A stretch of 64,000 nucleotides of DNA from Acanthococcus lagerstroemiae (Eukaryota; Arthropoda; Insecta; Hemiptera; Eriococcidae): contig CM063109.1 of the NCBI GenBank assembly GCA_031841125.1, positions 4,378,321 through 4,442,320 on the forward strand, given 5' to 3'. Position 1 is the first letter of the stretch, and each line of letters opens with the position of its first letter. Positions 26,041-37,035 of the stretch are shown here, in pieces. The notes below the pieces were generated by a model that had not been told where the DNA came from, did not search any database, and saw nothing but the letters and a program-made list of their open reading frames with translations. The translations under genes were made by a program, and so were the position numbers.

Positions 26041-26340
26041 CTCACAATTCTTCCAGGCTGGATTGAAAATATTAAAAACTTTTTAAGAGTTTCGCAAGAC
26101 TTTTTTAGACGTACATTTAGTGTCTTATGCAAGTCTCAAAAACTTTTTAGAGTCTTAACGAATCTTTAAAAAAAAATTGAAGAATTTTAAAGACTCTTAA
26201 GAAAATCTGAGAATTATTTAAGAAGTTTCAATCAGGCCTAGAGTAGTTTTAAGAGAGTCTGGAGGGTGGTTGTACATGGTCTTTATGTTTGAGATGACTT
26301 TGGTGAGTCTAAAATAAATTTAGAAGAATCTTAGAACATA
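26041..26340 (-). repeat. Phased AGTCTT array (family C), minus orientation
   Basis: AGTCTT, AGACTC and AAGTCT cores recur every 10-11 or about 21 bases, for example near 26123, 26138, 26152 and 26195. This is the reverse complement of the AAGACT arrays at 840 and 30540. No ORF runs through it. Confidence 0.5.
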
Positions 26341-26367
26341 TGTAAATTTTCTTAAATTTTCCGTTTC

Positions 26368-26753
26368 TCAGGCAAAACCGAAATAATGGTATTGCACAAT
26401 GATAACTGACCATTATTAGTTTCATGCCACTATGTCTAATGTCCATCTTCAAAACTAAAACAAAATTCTCCATCCACCTTATAGTCGAGCGAATATTTAC
26501 GGCGAACCGATTATGCAACTTGTTTGACATACCATGTGCACCTCTTCCATCTTCGCCGCGGTGCTTATGAAATTGCATAATCGAATCGCCGTAAATACAT
26601 TTTTCATGATAACCAGGTTGGAAAGAAAAAATTGACGTATTTGTTTAGCGTTTTCTATTAACGATATAATATGCGAGCGGTTTGTAAGAATAATGGTACT
26701 CAAACGAGCATTCCATATTGTATGCTCCAACTTTGATATCTCAGTTTTGCCTG
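26368..26753. mobile_element. Imperfect foldback element (MITE-like)
   Basis: The outer ends are TCAGGCAAAAC (26368-26378) and its complement GTTTTGCCTGA (26743-26753). Weaker pairing continues inwards (CCATTATT words) to a strong inner stem. There TATTTACGGCGA plus CGATTATGCAA on the left (about 26493-26520) pairs with the right arm (about 26573-26602). The loop holds a second small stem, GTGCACC and GGTGCTT. The element therefore behaves as one imperfect palindrome of about 386 bases with no coding capacity. Confidence 0.5.
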
Positions 26754-29047
26754 ACACTTAAATCTATAATTAATTCTAGCTTTATTTCTCCTTCTTTAGA
26801 GCTCCGTAACATGACCAATACTCCGTCTTTTTTGCAAAATTGAAAAAAAGAACTGGTGTAATTCGAAACAAAAATTCGACGCCATGCAACACTTTTTAAA
26901 TGCCATTATTTCACTTAAATCCGGATACAAAGAAATCAAATACCAGTATGGGAACCAACAATCTGAAAAAGTATAAATTTTGATATAATGATTTCAAAAC
27001 TAGAGTAAATGCCAGAATGTCTCCTATTTCGCGACTTACAATTACAGAAAGGGACCCATTTGAATAAATACGTAATGCTGAATAATATTAGAATTACACT
27101 AATCCAGAAAATGTTTTCCCCTTTTTCTTCTTCATGAATAGCACCTGCCGTCGTACAAATTCATAAAACTGTCTGAAAATCAGAACAATATTTACATTAC
27201 ATCGGGTATTGAAGGTATACTGCTAACAGCGAACAAAAAGGAAATAAAAACCACCATAAATGAATAACTTTTTTTGAAGGGGGCGATTTTCATACCGTTT
27301 TATCAACATCAAATTCTCAGTGAAACAGACAGCCCATGCAAAGCAGGCTTTGGTATTTGAATTTGAGATAATTTTGTCGAGCCAGTGCAGCACGGTCACT
27401 AGTTAACTCAACAGCTAACTCGAATATGCTAACACGTAGGCAACCTGAGTGAGTTTATTTACAAACTGAGTAATATTAATACTTGCGGGATTACTGTTCG
27501 AGGTTATCCAAAGTTACGGTAAATTTGATGTAGGGCTTTATTCCACTCGAATACGGACGATAATTTCATTCTCGATGGTAATTTAAGTCGGTTTAATGCT
27601 TTTAATATTAAAGCTGCAAAGTACAATATGAACTGCAAGTATATAACGCCTACATAGACAGTGATGAAGGGAACGGGGAAAAGTTACCTCTTCGAGGCAC
27701 GAGGTTATTTAATTTGTATGAAACGTATGACTGTGGTTCGGTTAAATATAGTGAACTGCATGCTGGTATGAATACTTACTAAATTTTCGACCGTACAGGA
27801 AAATACATAATTAGCCAGATTGTGAAACAGTTGCGATAAATAGAATGTACGAGTATCATCATAAAATTTGTAGTTGTTTTTTTCTTTTCTTTTCTTTTTA
27901 GGCTATGGTAAGTAATGAAAATAAGCTTTTTTAAGTTAGATGCTAGAATTGAAGAGATGACTATACAAGTTGCGCAAGACTGCGAGAAGCGTAATAACTA
28001 ATTTAACTCGGAAAAAATGAAGAAATAAATCTTTAGAGATAAACGACTGACTACCATGTTTAAAACTAGAGAGAATAATCCTGGCTTTAGCGTTTTTGGA
28101 AATATATAAGATTTTCAGTCACATTAAGAAACCCAGCACGAAGCATATTATACGTTTATTACAATGATGCAAAGGTTTTTAAACTCTGACACCAATGAAC
28201 TTTAAGCCACATGTATTGCCACAATAAGGCTTCATTCGTTTGAATTTGTCCGTTTTCAAATTAACACAAAATTAAACGAGCACAAATGTTGAGAAACGGT
28301 ACAAAAGGTTCTCGTGGGTTATTAAATAGGTTATTACATTTTTTGAGGGTTTGAAATTTCTTTTTCCAATTCTTACCCCATGTCCTTTTTTGTTTCTTTA
28401 ATCGTAAATGGTCCGTAAAGTAAGAAGTACAATTTGCATACGATGATTTGAAGCGATGTTACAGAAGCATTCGCCTAGCAACGCTGAATTTACTCCATGA
28501 ACCGTCAAGTTTAAGTGTGTACTACCAACCATTTGTGGAAAAAACTTCCTGGTCATTTTCCCAAAACAGAAAAAGGGCAAAACGAAGACATTTTACCAGT
28601 TTTCCAAAGGTTAGGGAGACGATTGGGGCTAACTGCCTATGATCTCAGAGATAATCTAACGACCTGAAAAACAACGACGCAATTCAACAATTCAAATAGA
28701 AGTTATGAACAATGAAGTACAACCACTTTAGTTCTCTGTTGAATATAAAAGGGAAACCAGGCAACTGACTTTCAAATTTAATTCGAGAACCCTGGAATTC
28801 CTAATTTCAGTAACAACGTTTGGTCGTAATATACACCAAAAGTTATTTTTACTATTACTTCTTTCAAGAACAAAAAAAAATCTGAAGGTAGAATGACGTA
28901 CATCTTAAACATAAATTCAGTGACCCGGTAAATGCTATAGTCAACTATCTTGAAATAACAACCAACGAAGTTATCATTGCCCAATGTTAGTCTGCCCATG
29001 ACAGAGACGGATCTGGGATATAATCCTAGAGGGGGCAATTCATAATG
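26754..29047. other. Non-coding stretch
   Basis: No gene or element is recognised in these 2.3 kb. The longest ORF (86 codons at 28778-29038, minus strand) has no motif. Confidence 0.4.
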
Positions 29048-30152
29048 TATATGTTACGCCGAATTCATCAAACTGTCGATTTCATAAAATCGGCAACAAA
29101 ATTTGCGGAATTTGTAAAATCGGCAGGTTCTGCTGATTTTACGAAACAAGCAATACATTTTTACTAAATTTATAAAATCGGCAGGTGGTCACTTGGGGCA
29201 AAACGTGAACACCCAATTCTCAGGGTAATAAGTGAACATAGTCCAGCTTTTTTTAGAAAGAGTTTCAAAAGAATTTTGAACAACAATGTATAGGGAAATA
29301 CTTCTTCTATGATTGTGAGAAATAGTCTAGCCTATTCTCATTGAGAATCAAGGGGAAAAAATGGCGCAAAACTTCCCTTTTTCCTAGGAAAAAAATGGTC
29401 TGCAATTTGAAAAAGAAAAAAACAAAGATAGATTGCTCACGATGTACCTAATCATTATTTCTCGATTGTTTTTACATTTTTGAGTGACAAAAAGAATGAG
29501 CTTTCTTTGAGTGCTCTCAAAAACTGATAAGTCTTAACCAGTCAATAACTGAAAAAGGTGAAATTTATGGAGCTGAAAATGAACCACCCAGGGGCAAAAA
29601 AGAAAACACTGTCGGAGCAAAAAGTGGACGTATTATTCTGATTGATTTGAGAGAATATTTTGCACGCGATTGTATAGTTGGTAATTCTGCTCTGGAACCG
29701 TCTGCACTCTACGCTTTCAACATCTTTTAAAACTCACACAGCTTCCACCTCTTTTTCAGAAGTCTTTTCATATTGATCCATTAGGTCAAACTCAAAATCA
29801 GAGTCATAAGAAATAACTTCAGTGGCACTGTTTGCAAACATATATTGAAGAGCATTTTCAAAGGTACAGATGGAGTTTATGTCTCATTTTATCAGTAAAG
29901 AAGTCATGATTCAATAAGTCAATGACACTATTCGAATTATGAGCAGAACTCGTCTTCATTTTATCTTATCATACATATTGCTTTCTAGTGAGCATGTGAA
30001 AATTCTGACCTCATCCGTCAGATACACTCATCAGCAATAATCATTTCTTACTGATTTTGTAAAATCAGCAAACACTCGCCTGTTTTATAAATTCAGCAAC
30101 ATATCTGCCGATTTTAAGATACGGCAATTTGATGAATTCGGCATAACATATA
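29048..30152. mobile_element. TIR element with palindromic CCGATTTTATAAAATCGG subrepeats
   Basis: The ends are inverted copies of each other. The left end reads TATATGTTACGCCGAATTC and the right end, reverse-complemented, reads TATATGTTATGCCGAATTC; weaker similarity runs on for about 100 bases. Both arms consist of several units of the type GCCGATTTTATAAAATCGGC, itself a palindrome, spaced about 30-40 bases apart (29075-29180 and 30050-30130). The 870-base interior has no intact ORF. On the minus strand near 29740-29870 it can be read as an acidic stretch (ISYDSDFEFDLMDQYEKTSE) that might be a transposase relic. TA at both outer ends may be the target site. Confidence 0.6.
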
Positions 30153-30539
30153 TAAATTCAATTTGTAGTTCTTACATCCCTTCCCCATCCCCATTCTTCT
30201 CTCTCTCCATCCCTCCCTTCCTCAGGATCAGTATACTTTTGCTCCAATAATTGTAACTGAATTATTATCAGATAAAAGAGACATACTTAGAGTTTCTTAT
30301 TAACGTTGATATAAAGATATTTTCTAAAGGATGCTAACAGTTTTATCTACTACCCTGGACTATTATCGACTGAGTGACAATTTTTGGGGATACCTTACCG
30401 TTTATAACTATACCATCTTATTATTTCTCGAAGTGGGCGGAGCAGCGGGATTTAAGACTAGCTGAGATTGTTCAATATTCCAATGATCTGGGAAAATTTC
30501 TTCATTTTCCCCAGGCTGGTTTAAAGCACTTCAAATTTT
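30153..30539. other. Non-coding spacer
   Basis: The stretch holds a pyrimidine-rich region at 30175-30225. Nothing else was recognised. Confidence 0.35.
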
Positions 30540-31150
30540 TCCCACACTTACTTACAGCACGTGCTAAGACTGTTCAAAACTCGTTCACGATTCATAATGC
30601 GTATGCTGTTTTCAGTTTATGACTTTTCAAGACACAAATTAGACTTTTCAAAGCACCTAAAGCTTTTAGGATTCACATACGACTCCAAGGTTTCCGAAAA
30701 CCAACTACATACCACTTTTCAATACTCATTCAAGACTCTCCCAAATTTGTTTATAACGCTGTAAGGCTCTTGTTTGAGACTCGCTGACTATTCCTCGTTT
30801 GAGACTTCTTACTGTTCTATCAGGCTTTATTAGGACTTTCCAAGCCCTGACCAACATTTACGTACTTGTTCGACACAAGAAGATCCTCGCTTCCGAAAAT
30901 TTTGAGGATTAGCGGAGACTGTACAAGACTCGTTCAGGATCGACTTTTTATGACGTTCAGACTAGCTCTCTCTATTTTTCAAGACTTAATTCTGACTTGT
31001 TAAAATTTTATAAGTTAAGATTCATTTAAAATTCTGTAAAAACTTCAAAACCTTTCCTAAATATGCTATAACTCATATAAAACTTGGGTTACTACTTTCG
31101 AGAATTTGTAATCTTTCTTTGGGATTCCTTGAGATTGACTTAGTTGAAAT
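30540..31150 (+). repeat. Phased AAGACT array (family C), plus orientation
   Basis: AAGACT, AAAACT and CAAGACT cores are repeated with 10-11 or about 21 base spacing from about 30569 (AAGACTGTTCAAAACTCGTTC) to about 31140. It resembles 840-1560 in strand and in word content. The short ORFs inside are chance products of the repeat. Confidence 0.55.
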
Positions 31151-31929
31151 TCAGTAAGTGTACCATTTTTGAGGCGTTTCCAATTTTAATTTTCTTTCTT
31201 CTATATTTGGACTACGTGCCCCACTGCCTTTCCCGACTATCTTCACCAGCAAAATAGAAATCTAAGAATATAAGAGATAAAATGACTTTAATGATAAATT
31301 CAGGGACTGAAGAAACTCATAAATTATGAAAAAAATTTATTACTTTTCGGCTGATAACCAACCAGATTACAGGAGAATGAACACGAACTTAAAATACTAT
31401 TCTTGATGTGAGCTTCTCAAGCACCCGGTTCTTTTTGACCACGTTTACATAAATCGACCAGGGGGGAGGGAGCTGTAAGAATACGAATTCAAATTAAAAA
31501 AAAAAAGAAACAACCAGATCTGTTATTGCACAGTTCCAGAAAAATTTGTTTTGAAAATATTATTGAAGCTATTTTATTCTCAGGTTTCTAGTTAAGAGAA
31601 AGAGATGAGGCTGCAGAATAGTACGAAAGTTGGCACACCAGCTAGACTTGGTATCTTCAAATTTACTTACGCTATTTTTGGATGAACTTCAAACAGACAG
31701 CCTGGCAAAATGTAACCCTGAAACTTTTTGCTTATAAATGTAAATATCAATGAAACTGATCTGAGGGTAAGAATCCGGAATGGAAAATAACTTTTTTCTA
31801 CATGCGTATGAAAATTGCCACCCTAGTATATCGTATTTTGATCCAAAAAAACCGCACATGATATTGGCTGAAACAATATCAGCGATTTAAATGATCACGT
31901 AAATTTTCGAGATTTTGGACCGGCGTGCG
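31151..31929. other. Non-coding spacer
   Basis: Nothing is recognised here. An A-rich run lies near 31495-31508. Confidence 0.35.
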
Positions 31930-32600
31930 ACGTAAATTCTGTACATCTGTCTACACGCATTTCGTAGTCCTTTCTCTCTGCAGATAGCATCGACGGTAAC
32001 TCGAAGCGACAGCTCGATCAATTTGAAACGGCGATAAAAATTCTCGTTTTCATTTCGGGCACAAGAGCCGGGGCGGCGTTAATAATACATCGCGCGGCCT
32101 AGTCGATGCGTGAAAATAATTTTTATCGAACTGCCAAAACGTTTGTGGCCATTCAAATTGCAAAGAAAATTGAAATAGCGTGATAACGGTCACTCTAATG
32201 GTGTGAGCCGCGATCTCGGCAGCCGATACACGTTATTACCTCGGTACATAAAAACCTGTGCCGCTGAATACTAATGTAATCGCCGGGAAAGCCCGAAATT
32301 GTTCCAAAAATCTATTCGCGAATTTTCACACGAGCCGTCACAGTCATGTAAAGATTTTCTTTTTTTTTTGCCTTTAGTTTCTGAGAAGAAAAAAAATGAA
32401 AAAAAGAGGGAAAATGCGTAAAATGTAAGTACGCTTTTTACGACCGACACGATAGTTTCGATATTATCTGCGGCTGCGAGAATGCGTATATCATTCCGAC
32501 TCGAAAATAGGACTCGAGCTGTGCTGCGGTTACATACAAAGCAAAGCTCGGGCTTTGCACCGTAATTGGTGTAAGCGAAAACTGAAATTTGATACCGTCA
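31930..32600. other. CpG-containing segment, candidate conserved non-coding DNA
   Basis: CpG dinucleotides are dense (about 31985-32110, 32185-32300 and 32440-32530) and the sequence has high complexity without any ORF. It includes several TAAT/ATTA words of the kind bound by homeodomains (for example near 32080 and 32275). This composition differs sharply from the repeats on both sides. A regulatory element is an inference from composition only. Confidence 0.3.
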
Positions 32601-32880
32601 TTATTGCAACCTTCTAATAGACTTTTATTAAGTTTAATCCGCCACGCTGTCGCAAAAGATAAGTTTTATCTGCTAGCTTCTCTCCCTTTTCGTGAAGAGA
32701 AATTTATTTTAACGCCGTCACTATAAAGTTACATAGGTAATTTATCTCGCTCTGTTCCTCCCTTCTCTCTCCCTCCCTACGCGCATACTGGCCAAGGAAA
32801 TTAAAACTAAATCTATCCAATCACGGCGCGTAAACATAATTCCAGGCTACACATTAATTTACTTCAAATTAGAGTATCAC

Positions 32881-33402
32881 TTGCTGGCATGGAACAAGTA
32901 CTGGAGCCTAAAGCACATTTTGAAAGGTAACTTTAGCAACCAGTGGAAAAGTTCAATCTTTAACTCCTGTGTCCTAATGACCCTAATTTACGGAGCGAAA
33001 ACATGGTCTCTAACACTAGCACAAGAAAACAGAATTAGAATTGCACAACATAAAATGAAAAGATCAATTTTGAAAATAAGGCTGAAAGAAAAAATTCCAA
33101 TTAAAACAATCAAATCAAAATTAAAAGGAAATCTAAATGCGATACACGCGTATAGAAGACTAACGTGGCGCTGGACAAGACAGGTCGCAAGGATGACCGA
33201 CAACAGGTGGACATATTATAAATTAACATTTTGGCAATTTTACTGGAAAAGAAAAATGGGCGGTCAAAAACGCAACTGGAACGATGACGTAGCGAAATTT
33301 TTACACAGCAATACTCTCCATAGGATAACGTGGGATCATATATAAAGGAATAGATTGAGGGAGGCTTTCGCCCAATGTCGGGCCTATCCCTCCATTTCGT
33401 GA
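32881..33402 (+). mobile_element. 5'-truncated RTE-type retrotransposon (C-terminal region)
   Basis: A 154-codon stretch (32881-33345) starts inside an RTE ORF: WNKYWSLKHILKGN, then FNSCVLMTLIYGAKTWSLT, then QHKMKRSILKIRLKEKI and WRWTRQVARM. After one stop (33343-33345) the same frame continues as RLREAFAQCRAYPS to a TGA at 33400-33402, which is the natural RTE end. RT and endonuclease are missing. The ATG at 32881 is not a real start. The 3' end abuts another RTE copy in the opposite direction. Confidence 0.8.
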
Positions 33403-34105
33403 GTGGTCTTCCCGTCCTTCTCTGTTCCTCGTACATTTGCCATTCCATAACCCTCCTTGACCATCTTTCGGCATCTATTCTCATCACATGTCCCGCGTAC
33501 TTGAATTTCAATTTTTTGATTTTATATCCGACATCTACCAAGCCCGTCCTTCTTCTGATTATCACATTCCTAACTTTATCTTTTCTTTTTAGATTCAGTA
33601 TACTCAGCTCCATTGCTCTTTGTGTGGACCTAATTCTTTCCAGTTGTGTATCTGTGAGTGCCCAGGTCTGTGCGCCGTAGGTTAGCACCGGCGTTACACA
33701 CATGTTGAGGGCTTTTGTTTTTGCTTCCATGTTCCCATTTCTTTTGAAAATCCACCCTGAAGCCCAGAAACTTCTCCATGCTTTTGATCTTCTAATTTGA
33801 ATTTCTTTCTCCAGACCCTTCTGAAACGAAATATTTTGTCCTAGATATGAATATTCCTCAACTCTCTCTATCCTATTTATTCCGATCGTCAGCTGCGTTT
33901 CTAGTCCGTTACTCATATATTTTGTTTTGCTTACATTTGTTCTTAGCCCTATCTTTTCGCACTCCTCCGACAGTTCCGTTGCCATTCTCCCTAATTCTTC
34001 ATTGTTCGTGTGTATTAAAACAACGTCGTCAGCAAATTTTAGGTTATTCAGCTTTTTCCCATTAATTGGCATCCCGTAGTTTTCCCATTCCATTTTTTTG
34101 AACAC
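33386..34105 (-). pseudogene. RTE reverse transcriptase, C-terminal part
   Basis: The frame continues from the frameshifted N-terminal part. NLKFADDVVLIHTNNEE, with the second catalytic aspartate pair, is near residue 24, followed by TNVSKTKYMSNG, EYSYLGQNISF, PVLTYGAQTWALTDTQ, KFKYAGHVMRI and RRTGRPLTKWRD. Beyond about 33386 the open frame runs by chance into antisense of the neighbouring RTE copy, so the ORF looks longer (to 33110) than the element is. Confidence 0.8.
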
Positions 34106-34110
34106 GCTTT

Positions 34111-35310
34111 CTAGTGTACATGTAAATAAATTCGGTGAGAACGGGTCTCCCTCTGTTTTACCTCTCTCCCTATCTCAAACATTTTTCCTTTCCCTTCCAC
34201 TTTTATGTAAGCTTTGGAGTTGTGATACGCATTTTGTAGAATTTTTATTATTTTAGTGTCACAGCCCGCTTGAATTAATGCCGTCCATATGCTTTCGTGG
34301 TCGATGGAGTCGAATGCCTTCTGAAAATCAATAAAGAGGAGGTGTAATTCTAGGTTATATTCTTTTGCCTTCTCCATTATTTGGTTTATAGTGTATACAT
34401 GATCTATTGTGGAGAACCCCTTCCTAAACCCCGCCTGTCCTTCGTCAATGTATCTATCTATTTGATTATATGCCCTATTTTGTAGTATAGCCATGAACCC
34501 TTTAGCGATGCCTGGTGAGAGACTGATAGGTCTATAGTCGTCAATTAGAGTTCTGTCCCCTTTCTTGTGCAATAAGATAATTTCTGAGATTTTCCATTGT
34601 TGTGGGATTGTCTCCGTCTCTACTATTTTATTAAAAATCTGTGTCAGTGGCTGTGCGAGGCTTTCCGAGAACATCTTAAGTATATTGTTACCTATTCTGT
34701 CTGGTCCCGGGTTCTTTTCTGATTTTAAGTGAGATAACCAGTTGTGGGTTTCTTGCACCATTATGTGTTGGAGGGGCGTGGATGAGGGTGGAGGTATGGT
34801 TGCTTCAATTTGTGTTTGGGTGTTTCGTTTGGAGTAGAGTTGTCTGTAGAAGTTTGTGGCGATCTCTAACACTTTCCTCCTGCCGTGTCTTATCTTTCCA
34901 TTCTCATCCTTCAGCTTATTCATCATCTCGTAACCTCTCGTGAGTACTTTTCTGACTTTCCTTATTGACCCTGATTCCTCCATAATTTCCTTTGTTACCC
35001 TATTGTCAAATTCATATACGTCCCTTCTCACCTCTTTCTTTATGCATTTCTGGATTTCTGCTAGTTCAATTTTTTGTGATGCAATCAATAGCGGTAATTC
35101 CTTGAGTTTTTCTTTTTTTGTAATGAGTGCCTTGGTGTTGGGGGATAGTTTATCATCCGTCTGCGCTGTTGTTTTTTCCTTACCAAATTTCTTTATAGCT
35201 GCCTTTATTACTCCTTCTATCGTGTTGTATAGCTCTTTCGTTCCTTTACATTCTATTTCTGTCAGTCTTTCTGTCACTTGTTCTGTTATGAAGTCGTTTG
35301 CCGTTTGCAT
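34111..35310 (-). pseudogene. RTE reverse transcriptase, N-terminal part (frameshifted)
   Basis: This is the longest ORF of the window, 399 codons. Residues 1-200 are the endonuclease-RT linker, rich in charged residues. From about 215 the RT fingers begin (SEKNPGPDRIGNNILKMF). QAGFRKGFSTIDH sits near 294 and FIDFQKAFDSID, with the first catalytic aspartate, near 326-337. The last 15 or so codons (after VKQ) are out of frame, so the ORF ends before the catalytic FADD motif. Upstream endonuclease is absent, so the first ATG is internal to the original protein. The product could not be functional. Confidence 0.8.
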
Positions 35311-35400
35311 GTTATATAAGGGGATTATAGTTTTCAGCGCCTTTCTGTTATTCTCTGCACCCCACGGTGACTGTTGTCCGGCTGGGTTGGTAACGTTAAA

Positions 35401-35440
35401 AACAGTATAAATATATCATCTATATACCTCACTATATGTA
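35401..35440 (-). other. Short YIDD reverse-transcriptase-like motif
   Basis: The minus strand reads VRYIDDIFILF, a good match to the catalytic motif of Penelope-like RTs (RYxDDIF). It lies in a 123-codon open stretch (35334-35705) just upstream of the truncated RTE, but no other RT motif is visible there. It may be a tiny Penelope relic or chance in AT-rich sequence. Confidence 0.2.
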
Positions 35441-35452
35441 TAGAAGGCGAAC

Positions 35453-35470
35453 AATAAATAAATAAATAAA
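35453..35470 (+). repeat. (AATA)n microsatellite
   Basis: About four and a half AATA units lie in a row. Confidence 0.8.
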
Positions 35471-36030
35471 GTATCGCTTCACAGCCATGAAAGCCCAATT
35501 TTAAAGTACCATGAGAAACAGAAGATACATAAAAGCAAAGACTGAAAGAGAAGGTGGTAAAAACGGAAAATGTACCGATCGTCATCCTCGAACCCCAACG
35601 TCCACGTCGGTCACAATTCAATACAAGGGCGAATTCCCAGTCAATTATATTTACCAGTCTCTTTACCCACGCGAACACACGCCGAATATATGTGAGATAT
35701 TTCAAAAAACGAGGTAACTTATTTTTTTTCTTCGCGATAGGTAATACTAACGTGCTGAAATTTTGAGGGATTGTCCAAGAGATCTCTCCAGATTATGTTC
35801 TTTATTTGGAAGTTTCGTCGAATGGTTCACGTGCTATGTAATTTTGAATATGGAATGTAAGGGTACTGGTTCGTTCAATTGTGAAGTGTGCGGTCGCTCC
35901 TATTCTGTTTTGCTTATGAAAATCTGACATCTCACATGGAACTCAACCCCAGCTATAACCTCTCTCATGTGTACAAGTAGATAGTAGTACGGCTAGTTTC
36001 GTTAAAGCGCTAGAATACACGAGTGAGGAC

Positions 36031-36141
36031 ATACGCCATTTTGGATCCAAAAGCGCCCGTCGATGCCGGATCCGACTATGCGGAGCGTACCGCCTAGTCA
36101 ATTCGGCATCGACGGGCGCTTTTGGATCCAAAATGGCGTAT
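36031..36141. repeat. Perfect hairpin, 38-bp arms and 35-base loop
   Basis: Bases 36031-36068 and 36104-36141 are exact reverse complements. Each arm contains CCATTTTGGATCCAAAAG and GCGCCCGTCGATGCCG. The loop itself can pair again (GACTATGCGG with CCGCCTAGTC, one mismatch). Weaker pairing extends outside the arms to about 35990 and 36175, where CTAGTTTCGTT occurs on the left and again on the right. The exactness of the arms against 70% identity in the surrounding TIRs implies that it is younger or kept paired. Confidence 0.85.
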
Positions 36142-36894
36142 AACCCTACTTGTATCTATATCGCTCTAGTTTCGTTTAAAAAAAAGTGTGAAGCTATCTC
36201 GTGTTGAAAATTAGAAACTGTGACACGACGATCTTTTGTCAAAAGAGCACCTACGCATGCAATCGGTTCCTTATACAAATATGTCATCATCATGGTGTGC
36301 TTGCGCGACCTTGTTTAAAGCGTTGTATCCACTTCGGGCCGAGCATCTGCTAGGAGCGCTGCGATCAGCGAAATTGAAAACAGGATCAGGACAATTTTCC
36401 TATTTGAATGTTAATTGAGTTATCTCAAAGTAAGTCGAGAACGAAGCCATTTAGCGGAAAAATTAAGAGAACAAAATTTGTAGAGCGTAAAATTTCTTAT
36501 AAGTTACCTTCTCTCATAAAAAGTGATTTAGATCGATTTAATGAAAGCTCCCGCCCACCACCCGCGCCGCTCACCAATGGTCCCGTTTTCGTTGTGCGCG
36601 ATACTAGCGCTGCCCGGTCCTACTCTGGACACGGCATTATTCGTGCCATACGCAGGACACATCATCATTAACAGGTGCCGTATCCGATGCCGGACGTTGG
36701 CGGACGCGGTTTCAGACGCGCGACTTTCCTGAACAGGTTAATAGGGGTAGTTTGCGTTGCTTTCTCCCCAGTTTGTTGCGTTAGAGTTTTCCTTCTCTGT
36801 ACCGAAGAATGTGCAGCCGCAGTTCGCATACTAGTCACGTGTTTCACGACGTTGAGTAAGCTAGCCAGTGCAGTCCCAATCTTCTAGTCCCGGT

Positions 36895-36960
36895 GGTAAC
36901 ACGCCCTGTGATTGCAATGCCTTGTTTGTTCGAACTTGTGGGGTTACAGGACGTGTTACC
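36895..36960. repeat. Second hairpin, 15-bp arms
   Basis: GGTAACACGCCCTGT (36895-36909) pairs with ACAGGACGTGTTACC (36946-36960) with one mismatch. The 36-base loop includes GTTCGAAC. Confidence 0.65.
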
Positions 36961-37035
36961 TTTCTACCTCGATTGATACTGTAGTCGCTGTGTTCGCTAA
37001 GATGATAGTGGGGGTATTCGAATATCACTAGTTTT

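Larger units (their letters stand above)
33386..35345 (-). mobile_element. 5'-truncated RTE-type retrotransposon with most of its RT
   Basis: The minus strand carries the linker after the endonuclease, a nearly whole reverse transcriptase and the C-terminal region. Motifs in order are GQAGFRKGFSTIDH, FIDFQKAFDSID (about 34300-34335), FADD (34025-34036), TYGAQTWALT and GRPLTKWRD. The endonuclease is missing, so the copy is 5'-truncated near 35345. One frameshift near 34155 splits RT just after the REVKQ stretch, where GDP would normally follow. The rest of the frame is remarkably open, so the insertion is fairly young. It lies tail to tail with the RTE copy at 32881-33402. Confidence 0.85.

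Noticed and set aside
33375..33680. 101-codon plus-strand ORF
   Set aside because: It is antisense to the C-terminal part of the minus-strand RTE copy.
34940..35410. 156-codon plus-strand ORF
   Set aside because: It is antisense to the well-supported RTE linker and RT coding region on the minus strand.
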